The notes under the pieces: generated by a model
What the model was told of the DNA's origin: nothing
The model's input: only the letters and a program-made list of their open reading frames with translations
Databases searched by the model: none
Assembly (NCBI GenBank): GCA_944990035.1
Contig: CALYLX010000090.1
Location: forward strand, 51,572 to 115,571
Source of the DNA: Clitopilus passeckerianus
Lineage: Eukaryota; Basidiomycota; Agaricomycetes; Agaricales; Entolomataceae
Direction of reading: 5' to 3'
DNA: 64,000 nt
In this document: piece by piece, positions 10,613 through 22,281 of the stretch
How positions within the stretch are numbered: the stretch's first letter is position 1
Layout: each line of letters begins with the position of its first letter
Position numbers and translations under genes: made by a program

Positions 10613-13600
10613 ATGGACCAATTCAGACCGGTATGTTCTCTTGCACTCTTACCGTTCAGCCAAATGTTCCTAATGTTTAAACAAAAGCCTCTGAATTCTC
10701 CAAGGCAGATATCAAATGATGAAGTAGAAGCTGTTATTAAACTGGCCACGTCCTCTCGTGCAGCCTCTGCTTCAGTAAAGGACACGAGAACTCAATTATT
10801 CGTCGGAAATGCAAGTCCTAGCTTTACTAAATCCATGTTGTGAACTTATCATGTGTGCTATAGTTACCTTACCGAGTACGATGGCAGGATCTCAAGGACT
10901 TGTTCCGTCGCGCGGGCACTGTCCTACGCGCAGATGTCTCCCTCGGTCCGGATAATAGGTCTCGTGGCTACGGAACTGTGCTCCTAGCTACAGCAGAGGA
11001 TGCAGGCAGAGCTATCGATATGTTCAACGGATACTCGTGGCAATCTCGTGTCCTCGAGGTTAGACCAGACCGCCTACCACCGGACTACGATGTCAACATA
11101 CCGCCCTCCTTCTCCAGTGCTGCCGCTGCCCATCTCGGTACACCAGGTAGGCCACTAGAGGTCCTCGATTATTCGACCCTCCTGGACCTACAAAATAGTT
11201 TGCCAAGTCTACCCTCACGGAACCTATTTGTCGGGAATGTATGTGTTTTTTGACGTTATGTTGTTTCATACTTCTCTTCACTCTCATTCATATTCTAACT
11301 CTATTCCGAATTCCAGTTACCATTTCATTGTCAATGGCAAGATCTCAAGGACCTCTTCCGGCAAGCAGGCACCATTATACGTGCAGACGTGGCCCTCTCG
11401 CAGGACGGAAGATCACGAGGCTTCGGCACGGTTTCCTTTGCCACTGAGCAAGATGCCGAGCGTGCAGTCAAAATGTTCAACGGCTACGAATACAACGGCC
11501 GGGCCCTGAAAGTAAATTTCGACAGATTTGCACAATTATCGGGAGGATCACAATCTCAATCATCATCGACGCCATCAGCTCTTACTTCTGCTGCAGTATT
11601 GGCGATGGCCTCGCCCGCCACCATTGCGCCTGCCGGGGAACCACAATTGTTGATGCCTGCCGCGTTGCATCCAAGTAATAACATCAAGCCGCCTTCGGCA
11701 CAGTCAACAAGCTATCGGCTGGACCTGAATCCTTCAACATCCTCCTCACCTTCACAATATGATGCCTGGAGTTCAGCTACGAGCCCCTTACTTTCCCATC
11801 AAATCGCCCGAGAAGAATCCGACCAGGAACTGACGCAAAGTTTGGGTAGATTGGACCTCGAGTCACGATCAGTGTCGTCACTATTGAGGTCAAGACTTGG
11901 GCAGTCCCAGCCTTCGACAGCAGCGAGGTCAAATTCCGGGTCATCCAGCGGGAAACCTTCCAGTCTGAGAACGACGACTTCAAGCAGTTCTGTGGTATCT
12001 ACTTCCTCGTCCGTCGCAGCATCCGCATCCACGTCTAATACATCCGAAAAGTCTACGCCGCCACAGGTTCCTTCTTCAAAGCAAGATCGCCGCCTTTCCT
12101 CTTCGTCATCGTCGCGGCACTCGCTTCTGCACTCCTCCGAATCTTCATCGAGTGCATCCTCTCCTGTAGCCCAGCATGCGTCAGGATCTCCCTCATCGTC
12201 CCCGACCGTGCCAACAAGCACGCAACAAGTACAACCCTCCTCATCCTCGGCACTACCCTCAAGACGCCAGCGTCCTGCCTCCTCACAACCTCTCCACCCA
12301 CGGCACCCAGGACCCATAGCTCTGCCCCCCAGACCCAATGTCACCGGGTTCCCCTACATGCATGCCAAGAATCTCTCGCCAGGACAATTCCCAGGAATCT
12401 CACACCTGCACCATCCTGTTGGCTCACCAGCAGCAGCCATGTTCCACCCTGGCACAGCTCACCTAGCTACGCCACATGGTCTCCCACCAATGACACCTTC
12501 CATGCCTTCCTTTAACTTCCACCCACCCGGACCTCTTGGTTCACCTGGAATCGCCGCCCCACTTGGGTCTCCAGGTTTGGCCTCTCACCCACCAGCAGCA
12601 CATGTATATGCGTATCCGATGAGTTCACCCGTATTGGCAGTTCATCCAATACATATGCAGCCACCTCAAATTCACCCACATGCACAACCCTCACCTCTCC
12701 ATCACCCATCTCAGCAAGCCCATCATGCTCCGTTCGGTATGACACCAATATCGCCCACACAACCACCGAATGTCCATACTCCCCTTGCCATGGGTTCATA
12801 TGGTCACTTTGGAGGTAATGGAAATGGTGGTGGGAACGGCAATGGAAACAGCAATGGAGGAAATGCGGGGAATAATGCTGCTGCAGTGGCCGCGGCCAAC
12901 GAAGCCATGAACCAACAAGCAACGGCGATGGCCATGTACCCGTACACGCATGGCGTTGCGTTCTCACCCGGCCTCATGATGTCCCCCGGAGCTGTCTGGA
13001 GCGGCCAACGAACAGCAAGTGGCGCAAACCCAATGATAAACCCTGCTGTTGGCGGACCGGTCTTCATGCAGCAGATGCGGGAGCCGTCGGGGTACTTTGA
13101 GGGATACTTCCCGCCTCCGCAGGCTCCACAACAGTCTCAGTCTGGGTCGAGCTTGGTGGAAAACGAAATCTTGAGAAATCCGGAAAATCATGGGGCTGGA
13201 ACTTATGATTCGAGGCTGGAAGAAGCTCAGGAGCCGCTGCAGGAGGGAGGTGATGAGGAAGAATTACAGAGTCGCCTTGACACGGAGAAAAGGCCGCAGT
13301 CGAAAGAGAGGAAGCAACGTCGGCATTCTAGCACGACGACTTCGTCGAACGAAACTGCTATGCGCCAGAGACGGAACAGCCCGGGGTCGGACAGCGGGGA
13401 TGGACACAACGATGCTGCGGTGACGGACTCGGAGGAAGGTTCAGCGTCAATTATGGCGAGGGCCCATTCGATGAAGAACGCTACACGGGCACAACATGAC
13501 ACTATGCATAGGGCTCGATCAGACCCTGCTGCTTTTGGATGGTCAAATGCGCCGGACGCAGCCTCCGTGCGGGAGGACGAGGACGTACCTGTGGCAAGGC

Positions 13601-13629
13601 ACGGCGGGATGTCGTTGAGCTCACGATGA
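10613..13629 (+). CDS. RNA-binding protein with two RRMs and a long low-complexity tail
   Basis: Exons 10613-10630, 10688-10810, 10864-11238 and 11317-13629 give about 942 residues. RRM1 starts with RNP2-like TQLFVGN, spliced to LPYRVRWQDLKDLFRRAG, with RNP1 SRGYGTVLLA. RRM2 starts NLFVGN, spliced to LPFHCQWQDLKDLFRQAG, with RNP1 SRGFGTVSFA. The WQDLKDLFR sequence recalls Gbp2/hnRNP M-type RRMs, so a role in mRNA export, translation or decay is plausible. The remaining ~750 residues are Ser/Pro/His-rich, contain an Asn/Gly stretch near 12815-12875, and end in a charged region. The intron in RRM1 (10811-10863) begins GCAAGT, a GC-AG intron; the RRM2 intron at the same place is GT-AG. The gene name is not assigned. 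Confidence 0.9.
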
Positions 13630-13997
13630 TCTTCGATTTTCTTTCTGGATTTCTCATGCCTACATATTGACCTTGTCTAATGGTTATTGGCCATTTTTCT
13701 TTTTACCTCTTTCACCCTTTTCCTTTTTCTTTCCCTCGCCTCCTGTTGTCGTTTAGCTATCTTCGCATACCACCATCCATTGCATCTCAATCTCTTCTCG
13801 TCTACTTTATTCAGGCTTCTCTGCTCTCTTGACGACGTTCTTTGAGGTCTCTGATATTCTCTCGTCTAATTGGATGTCTCTCTCAATTGTATATGTTACA
13901 AACCGTATCACCGCAATGTAAATAGACTGGAGGATGTCCCATATTATTTCTGTAATCAAGTAACAAGATCCTTTTCGAAATGTATTTGTATTAACCT
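13630..13997. other. 3' region of the RRM gene
   Basis: T/C-rich sequence with no coding frame, probably the 3' UTR and terminator. Confidence 0.4.
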
Positions 13998-14345
13998 ATG
14001 CGGAGCAAGCCTTGTTCTTTGAGATCATGCAGAATTGAACCGAACTGCCCGTCATTCCACTTCGTCTTTCTCCAAGACTGCGTCAGCCCAGAGGAGTGGT
14101 GCAGCAAGAAGGAAGTCTGCATGGGTGCTTTTCCCAGGTATTACGGTGAGGCTACCCCATTGGCATCCAAGACCCTCGCAACATTGTTAAGCCCATCGCG
14201 AATGTCCCCCATACATTTCCGACGATCAGGACAAATCTGGTCCAAAGGACCCCACCACTTCTGGCGAGTTTCTTAGAAGTACTCCTGGCCGGGTTTTGCA
14301 AGAACGCGAGGAGTCAACGGCACAATGAGTCGAAATATCTTCAGG
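13998..14345 (-). pseudogene. Relic of a glutathione S-transferase C-terminal half
   Basis: This segment matches the 3' half of the GST gene just downstream (14637-14990) along its length. The clearest blocks are the shared CCTTGTTCTT start, the stretch around GCCCAGAGGAGTGGTGCA, and the AAAGGACCCCACCACTTCT block. Read on the minus strand it would encode the C-terminal helical domain, but frames change and the N-terminal thioredoxin-like half is missing. It is the remains of a tandem duplicate. Confidence 0.75.
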
Positions 14346-14624
14346 ACGACTTGGCTCCGACAACCGATAACCAGGCTAATGGCCTCAAAGCTTGGCGCTC
14401 TGCGGTCAAGCCTATTTTAACCGCCGACCACGACTCCAACAGGGCACATTCACGACTAGATATTAGCAAGCGCTACCCACTTGAGTAATCCCACCCGGTA
14501 CCATAATCAACTTGCCTATCACCCCCAGGGTCCGTGTCCATTGTCGAAACTTTTCTCATACTAAGTCGGGTTGCGGGTTTCTTTGATTGGACTTGTACAT
14601 TAGAACTGTCTTTGATCGTTTGTA

Positions 14625-15455
14625 TTACTCTAAACGAAGTAATCCTTGTTCTTCGAGGCCGTTGAGAATAGACCCAAACTTTCCATCACTCCAGCCTCTG
14701 ATCTCCGTCAATTCGTCCTCCTCCAAGACCGCACTGGCCCAGAGGAGTGGTGCAACCAATAGGAAGTCTGCATACGTGACCTCCTCTGGTACGACCGTGA
14801 GGTTTCCAGCACCCAAAACTAAGGCGACTTTGTCAAGCCCCCCCTTGAGCTCCTGAAGAGATTTCCGTCGATCGAGACAGAATTTGTCCAAAGGACCCCA
14901 CCACTTCTCTCGTGTTTTGCGGAAGTAAGTACTACTGGGTTCAGCGAGAATGCGTGGGGTCGAAGGTACAATGAGTCGATAGATGTTCAAGCTGATCTGT
15001 ACTTCAATGAAGCGTTCCCAGGCCGCAATGAGAGCTGCAGTTCCTTGAGGAATCAACCTCTTTTCTGGGTATGTTCTATCCAGATACTCCACAATCGGGG
15101 TTGAATCCGACAAAGCAAGGGGTTTACCATTGCTCTTGAGGTGATTCGGATCGACCAGCATTGGCACTGTCCATAACATGGTTCCGCTTCCATCTGGATT
15201 GCGTGTCGTAGGAGGAGCATCGATTTCCTGGCCTTTTGCTTTGATATCGGGAAGCTCTAGCCATTCGGTCCGGTAAGGAATCTCTTTATAGTTCAGAGCC
15301 AGACTAGAATGACCACAACGTCGAATTAGACTTGAGCGGAAGGATCCTAGCTGATGTCTTTACCGGACTCTCCAGGTCCTCGGAGATACGCCCACACCTC
15401 CCTTGGCGGCCTTGAAATCATATAGAACAAGTTCAGATCGTTGTCCTGCTTGCAT
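14625..15455 (-). CDS. Glutathione S-transferase (Ure2p/GTT-like, fungal)
   Basis: Two exons (15455-15364, 15303-14625) give 256 residues. The N-terminal thioredoxin-like domain has SPRTWRVR spliced to LALNYKEIPYRTEWLELPDI, then TVPMLVDP and the glutathione gamma-glutamyl-binding LSDSTPIVEYLDRTYP. The second half is the all-helical GST domain, including TYADFLLVAPLLWA, which corresponds to the conserved N-capping region. These proteins conjugate glutathione to electrophiles or act in redox handling in the cytosol. The start at 15455 was selected because it gives an uninterrupted first beta strand (LVLYDF) and a 60 nt phase-2 intron. A degraded copy lies immediately downstream. Confidence 0.9.
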
Positions 15456-15675
15456 CTCTGGGGTGCAGTGATAAACACAAAGTCAAGAAGCTGCAGGCCC
15501 CAGTTATTGACTAGAATCTGTGTTATAAACAAACCATACGCCTCCAATGGTGCAATATATAGAATTGGAGCTTACGCGTCCATCTTCAAGTTTCCAAATG
15601 GGCCAGCATCCGATGTAGCAATCTGGACGCGCTTGACCCGCCCTCAATCATCCCCAGACACTTTGATTCCAGCAC

Positions 15676-16963
15676 ATGTCGTTGCCCGAAGAAATCATTA
15701 TTCAAATCGTTCACGAGATCGACGCCGACAAGAAATGGTTCTTGCATCGTTCCACGACCTCCCGGTCATTTGCCAAAGCATGCCAGCAACGACTGTATAG
15801 AGAGGTTGCAATTCCTTCATCCAATGGCCAACGACGGTGCCAAAAGCTATATCAACTGCTTTCAGACAGCCCGCACATTTCACGCTATATCCAAGAATTT
15901 AGCCTCCAGTCAGGGTTACGGAAAAACAGCGAAGGTTCCGTTTCCCCTTGGCTTCTGGACGAACCCTTGGTGCCGTCACTACTTTTGGACTCATTGGCGG
16001 CTCTCCAGTCAATTACTCTCACATCCTCCAGTCCAGGACCCTTGAACTGGTCTGAAATGCCATCCCGGCTGCAGAATTCTTTTCAGCGGGTGTTTGCACT
16101 TCCAAGTATTCGGAACGTCTCACTGAGCAACACGCGTATTCCTCCCCATGTTCTCAGTCGCTCTAAGGGCCTGATGCATCTAGGTGTTCGTCGTTCAGTA
16201 TTCGTTCGGCCAGATGTATCTTCCCCCCTCCTGGCTTCTCTTCTATCAACAGCCGCAACTGAGCAGCCCCGCATACAAGGCCTCTCAATGACGTCCAGAA
16301 CGGACAGCGCGTTTGTTGAGAATCTGACTTCAGCACTCGATGTATCTCATCTACGGGTGCTCGTCGTTTTTGATACCGACCAAACAACCCTTCGAGCGGT
16401 TTCGGAAATTATGGATTTATCCAGGCAATCGTTGAGAACATTCAAATGGGATGTCCCGGAGACTTTTCTTCAGTTAATGCTACCCAGCAACGAACCCTCA
16501 GGCAAGTTGCCCAGCGTTGCGGATTGTTATATCCACTCTAACCAGCCTCCTATCAGAAGAGAATGATCAAAGTCCGTTATTCGTCTCGCCATTATTACAA
16601 CACCTGGACGTTGGTGTACACGACTGGCCACATACAGGGGAGATGTGGAACCCAATTGTGTGGGCGGTTCGCGCCTTACGCGATGTTGCTGAAAGCAGCA
16701 CTATGCCGGTGGGCCTTGAGACCCTCAAAGTGTGGATCATGACACTACCCTACCTTCGCTTCGGGCCAGAAGTAGTCACAGAAAGGTGGTGGGGCGAACT
16801 TGATCGTACACTCAGCAATAGAACAATTTTCCAACGCCTACGAAGAGTGACAGTTACCACGACTGACGGAGGCCTCGCAGGGAGGCCTAGGGAGATGTGG
16901 AATGAGAGCATTCGTGAGCGGATGCCTCGATTAGTAAAGGCTAGGTTACTGGTGTTGATCTAG
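15676..16963 (+). CDS. F-box-like protein with one frame break
   Basis: The N-terminus (MSLPEEIIIQIVHEI) is the first half of an F-box, followed by RSFAKACQQRLYRE, typical of agaric F-box proteins of the 'sequence orphan' class. The frame opened at 15676 closes at 16566. Conserved continuation is read one base out, from about 16517 (LRIVISTLTSLLSEEN) to the stop at 16963, including a terminal ERMPRLVKARLLVLI. No GT/AG pair near 16510 restores the frame, so a one-base change is likely. A relic of the same family lies at 63071. If the break is real the product is truncated at about 296 residues; if it is an assembly error the protein is about 428 residues. Confidence 0.65.
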
Positions 16964-17159
16964 GGCGGCTTTAGCAGAGTTGTACTATTTCATGTAAGTT
17001 GTCAACCGTATAGAACCGTTTTCTGTAAGTCGTTCTGAGCGGGAGTCGGGCACGCTGGTTGCGCGAAGTTTAGTCATCACGAATATACAAATGTCCCCCA
17101 TCCAAGAATCCCGATCATAAAACCTGCGTCTTGACAATCAACTACGTCGGTCAACTTCG

Positions 17160-18330
17160 ATGTGGCCAGGAACTCGAGCTACGACAACAGGAGGTGAGGC
17201 TTGTCAGAAGTAGTTCAATTAGTTTACCTAGGAGTCTGAGCGAGCTGATATCATTTAGGTTCAAACGCCTTCGCATTTGATTCTATCTCAGCTTTCAGTG
17301 GGGTTTATACAAAAGCATATGCATGCGCCCCCGAAGTCTCAAGAGGATTGAATAGGTATCAGTAGATCTAAGAGATTTTCTCCTCCTCAATCTATGAACA
17401 AAACACTCATTTACCACGTATTGGAGCCGCTTATTGCTATTCTTTAGCATTCATTTACATTAGGTATAGTATATCTAGATGTTCCCCACAAATTCCTGCC
17501 AAAATACTTAAGAGAACACTATGTAGTTGAGCTCGTCGTCCCCGGTAGCAAGTACGGCTGATTTGGCGATGACGAAGGGCTCAGACGCGTCGAAGGGAAG
17601 CTGGTCGCATGCTCCCATTGGTCAGTCCCAGTGAAAAAGCGCTCCTGACCAGGCAAGGCACAGCCAAGCCCAAAGATTTCTCGCCTATAAACAGGGGATT
17701 TGTCATCCTTGCAATTTGACCGAAATATCCTGAAATATCCATGTTAGCTTTGTCAATCATTTACATCACGACGAAATCACTGGAAATACTGGCCCAATCC
17801 AACCCAAGCGGGGTCATGCTAAATCTATTTGTATCGAATTACAGTGACAGGTCTTGCTACGCCGAGGTCTTGGTGTGAGGCATCATTCAAATCGACTGGG
17901 GGACTTTAAAATTCTTACAGCATATTCCTCATACTATTGGCATACTATTTCTCCAAAGTTGTGCAAGTAATCGCCTTTATTCCACTTTAGTATCCTGATT
18001 CACTATTGATTCAACTTCTGAAAGTACCCTCAAATTCGACGCTTCCTCTGGTTTATTTTACTTCTCTTGAAGAGATACGTGTTTATGACACATGCTTTTG
18101 GTCACAAACGTCGCACCAAGGCGGACCTCCTGATGAGTCTCAGAGTGGGAAGAGGAGTGTTATGTGCAGGTCGAAGTTCATGCTGCTTGCATCTCACTTC
18201 GAGACAATCCGAGTCGTGGGTATGGTCCGTATATATTGAGCCTCAACAAGGAGAGTACAGAGATCTTGGAGGGCGATCTGGAATTACTTCGAGCAGTATT
18301 TAGAGATGTGTGGATGATTGTATTACAATT
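17160..18330 (+). pseudogene. Gutted copy of the first F-box family
   Basis: The start region (17160-17330) repeats the layout of 929-1090: a short first exon, a GTGAGG donor, a TTTAG acceptor, then GGTTCAAA(C/A)GC and the GCATATGCATGC block. Homology then stops. It resumes at about 18006-18330 with the C-terminal blocks (TSLEEIRVYDT-FWSQTSHQ-GPP). The F-box and leucine-rich centre are missing or unrecognisable, and frames shift. This is a third copy, dead by internal loss. Confidence 0.7.
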
Positions 18331-18687
18331 GGGCTTGTAGTTTGGACCTTCAAACGTTCTTTCCCGGATCAGTCAACCGGGTAGCATTGGACTGTACAGA
18401 GACGATCGAGCAGGTCCGGCATTTGCAACGTCAGGTACTAACGTTCAACGCTCAACCTTGAAGGCTCACCCGAAGACGCACAAGCCGCTAGGGAAGACAG
18501 AGTTTGAGGGACACCGGACAAAAGCCAACTCTGTGAACTGGAGTCGTCGAATTTCTAGTTCCCTTTCCGAGAGAATATAACTTAGCACTGTGAGGCCTCA
18601 AAAGGTGTTTTTAATTTACCATAAGAGAAATTTCGGACCCTGGAAACCTGTAGTAGATCTATATAGTCGTCGAGGACACGCGGGTAT
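18331..18687. other. Spacer, no gene seen
   Basis: Nothing recognised between the dead F-box copy and the 3' end of the next minus-strand gene. Confidence 0.35.
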
Positions 18688-20330
18688 TCAGCTGCCCGAG
18701 GGACCATGAATGGCCAAAGGCTCTGCTACACCTGATTGCGATGAATACCTTGCTATGCAGATGTAACCATTTGTATCAAGGAAGGCGAGCGTTAGGGATA
18801 CTGGGCAGAAGCTACATTCCTGAATAGCGCCTCGCGAGCCGCCAAAGGTTGCAATTGAAACATTATTCTCCCAGGCTAACGGGGTTTCTGAGTTTAGAGG
18901 GTTTGGGAGCGGCATGATTAGGCTCGCCTTGACCCTGTGTGAGGCCACGGTTTGCTCCGACCATATTGTGACCCACGAGCAGCCAACGAAGAACCCACAA
19001 GGGACTCGATGTGCATCAAACCCCACATTGCCAGGTTTGATCGAAACCGATCTGAGGGTGTGAGGTGAAGGAAGTTCACTGGGTGGTGAGAGCATTGTGA
19101 TCTTGATTGTGGATGGCGTGTCCTCTCGAGGTAGGTATCGATAGCGCTCAACGGCTACTATCGCTTCCTCTGTCTGCATCGGAGGTGGGGGCTGTGAAAG
19201 GTATAGCGAGCCCGGTGATGTTAGGAGTTGCAAGCCCTGTACGAGAGGGGAAATCTGGAGGACTGTGTCTAGGTCTGTCCAGTGTACGGGTTCAGGAATG
19301 GCCCAGATCTTCCACTCCATCCTCTTATTGACCGTAACGACACGATCAGCCTGGATTGCCCCCTAAACACGCATTCAATTTCACACTCCTAGATAAAAAA
19401 AGGGATGACTCAACGTAAATGATAATCTCGTCGATTTCCCAGCTTACGGAAGAATTAGTGTTAACATCCCAGAGAGTCACCGCGTTGCGGACTTGATTGA
19501 AATTGTGGGTAATCAGCAGTCGGTCACCGTCGAATGCCCTTACCACAGGATAAGGTATGGATGACGTGCGAAGGAGATTGAACTGGATCGGAGATTTCGT
19601 AGGATGGATCTCATAAACCATTATCTCGCCATGACTGAACGGACGTGCTTTAGCATGAGGAGAACGGTGTTGCATGCAAGAAACACCCACGCTACACCGC
19701 TATAAACCCATACGATTAAACGTACTGCTCCCCGATCGCCTCGTACGCGCACGCTAACGAGGTCGCCTCTCCATCCTGGGTTCGGTATTTTAGGACGAAG
19801 GGTGGCAATAGGGATCGGCTTGGAAGATTCGGAATTTCCAGAGAGCAGGTCCCAAAGGTGTATGATACAACCTCGCAGGCTGGCCTCCGTAACGAGGAAT
19901 TTTCCTCCGGGTATGAGAAAGCTTCTCAATAAACCTGACGTCGGAACCTCAGGAGCCTCGTTGAGCAAAGAAGCATTGAGCTCGACCGGCCTTATGTTTG
20001 TCTTGCTCTCCCGGATGCGATTGATGAATCGTAGGGGCTGCAAGGACGCAGTTTCAAGATCCTCTCGCGGCATTGTGGGAGTAGCGAAAGATCCATCGAG
20101 AACACCATGAGTACGACAAACGTTATCAAATGCTTGCAGCCAAACTATCCTTCGATAGGTAGGCGTCGCCAGAGCCCGACAAGTCTGTGGGTCTCGGATG
20201 AGTAGCTGGGAGAGGCTACGCGAAGGCTGCGAGAAGGTAACCTCACAGCTCGGAAAGAGATAATATCTTCGGCAGGCAGGAGATGGAGGACCTGGATCAG
20301 TAAGTCCTCCGATAGACCGGGAAGAGACAT
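18688..20330 (-). CDS. F-box protein with beta-propeller-like body, copy 1
   Basis: Read on the minus strand from 20330. The F-box core is LSEDLLIQVLHLLPAEDIISFRA, here given only as its ends LSEDLLIQVL and AEDIISFRA. A frame discontinuity around 20230-20245 then leads to RSLSQLLIRDPQTC and PTYRRIVWLQAFDNVC. Further exons are supported by phase: ...-19691, 19634-19415 and 19362-18688, with introns of 56 and 52 nt. The body has WD-like strands (IIHLWDLLSGN, VTLWDVNTNSS, FCPVSLTLAFLD). It should bind Skp1 and recruit an unknown substrate. The discontinuity after the F-box would need a 20-nt intron, too short to be normal, so this copy may be damaged. A paralogue lies directly upstream. Confidence 0.65.
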
Positions 20331-20605
20331 TATTTGATGATGGAGAAAGCAAACCCGGATTCAACCCATTGAACGCTTAAGCGCCTCATACCACCGTGGT
20401 AAAAAACAACATATCGCAAACTTAGACTACTGTAAGTGTCCAAATCCTTATGGCGTGCTGAGCATTACTTCACAATTGACTACAACATTCGAGTTAGAGG
20501 TGATTAGTATGTTCGGCAATGATAGGTATGAATGAACCTGGCAAGATCAAGATACCAGGCTCGCAATCTAAAAATTCTACTGTCGCGAAAACTTGAAGTT
20601 TGCCG

Positions 20606-22281
20606 CTATTCCAACAACGAGTGTAGCCGGTATTCCTGGCTTCCACCTTTTTTGAGTGGCGAGGGTGAATACTTGGCCACGCAGACATTCCCCAGGCCAT
20701 CGAGGAAAGCGAGCGTTAGAGATACAGGGCAGAAGTTGCACTCCCGTACATGGGGCATTTGAGCAACCTGCATCTGAGCGTCGCTACATGTCATAATTGA
20801 GGCGTGATTATCCGGTCGGTGATGCTTTTCGTTGAGAGAGCTCTGGAGCGACTCAATCACGCCAGCCTTGAAGGCACCGTCTTCTGTATCAGGCCATATG
20901 GTTACCCATGCGTCACCAATGAAGAATCCACACGCTTGACGGGGGGTAAAACTGTTGCGCGAACCGATCGAAATCGATCTCACATTAGCTAGGGAGGATT
21001 TCTCGGACGACGGTGAGATCACGGCAACCTTCATGGCGGAAGGGCTGCGTGCAATGGCGACTATTGGTTGATCTGCCTGCCTTGAACGCCGTGCCTGCGG
21101 AAAATGCACTGAGTCCGTCGACGACGGGAACTGCAAGTCCTGCGCAATGGAAGAGAGGAGCGTAAGATGCATATCCGGGTCGTCCCAACTTGAATTTGAA
21201 GGGTCTGGTATGCTGCATAATTTTGATTTTGATTGCCGGTCTGTAGTCACAGCGTAGTTGCCATGTATTGCTCCCTGCAACAGAAATATTCAGATTTATT
21301 TTACGCTGAGGTGCCAGAGGCTTTACTTGAACATAACTACCGTCGTCCGCGCCCAATATTAATGAAGAATCAGTGTCAACATCCCAGACGGTTACCACGT
21401 AGCGACTTTGTTGGGAACTATAATTCCACATCAACACGCGGGCGCCGTCGAAAGATAGCAATAGCCAGGACATTTCGAACGCTTTTTGACGTAGGAGCTT
21501 GAACACCCCGGTCGCGGTGGGGTAAACCTCGTAAACTAATACATAGGCGGTGAACAGCCTGTGTGGGCAAACTCCAGTCTGAATCTCACCCACTGGTGCA
21601 GAGCATAGGAAACCTACATTGCGTTCCTGTCACGAAGACAGACGACCAGGCGCACAGCCTTTCCGTCTGATCGAACACATACCCCGCTGACTATGCCCTG
21701 TGGTTGCGAAGTCGCCTCCGGATTCGGGATCTCTGGTTGGAGGAATGCAACAGGGGCCAACGTCTTAGGATCTGCGAGGAGCGAATCCAAATCCCAGAGA
21801 TGTAGAAAACAGCTTTTTCCAGAGCACGCTAAGAGGAACTTTCCTCCTGGCAGTAGAAAGGAGGTGTGGAAGCCTAATGTCCCTGGCTGACTAGAAGCCT
21901 CCATTGGGAGCAAACTCGGATTAATGTTGAGGATTGTATTAGGTGTCAGGTCCGCTTTGCCCCCCAGAATCCTCTTGACGAACCGTTGAGGGCGTAACGT
22001 TGCCGCTTCAAGATCTTCTCGAGCCATGGATGGGATTACGAACGATCCCTCAACAACACCATAGATCTGGCAGACATGATTGAATGCATGCAGCCAAACG
22101 ATCCTCTGGTAGGTAGGCAGGGCCAAAGTCCAACATGTCTGTGAAACCTGTATCTGAAAGAGGCTGCGAAAAGGCAACAAGGATGGCTCACAGCTCGAAC
22201 GACGAGTATATCTTCAGGGGACAAGAGGTGGAGAACCTGGATCAGCAAGTCCTGCGATAAGCTTGCAATCCCAAATTCCAT
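20606..22281 (-). CDS. F-box protein with beta-propeller-like body, copy 2
   Basis: Tandem paralogue of the gene at 18688-20330 with the same architecture: F-box LSQDLLIQVLHLLSPEDI, a PTYQRIVWLHAFNHVC block, FLHLWDLDSL, VVTVWDVDTDSS and a C-terminal FCPVSLTLAFLDGLGN. Exons supported by phase end at 21618, run 21558-21327 and 21274-20606; the two introns sit at the same codons and phases as in copy 1. As in copy 1, frames change between the F-box and the next block (about 22180-22200) without a usable intron. The shared break suggests it predates the duplication, or that the true exon structure here is unusual. Substrate unknown. Confidence 0.65.

Noticed and set aside
11799..12344. 181-codon minus-strand frame
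   Set aside because: Antisense of the Ser-rich tail of the RRM protein; Asp/Glu richness is a mirror of TCN codons.
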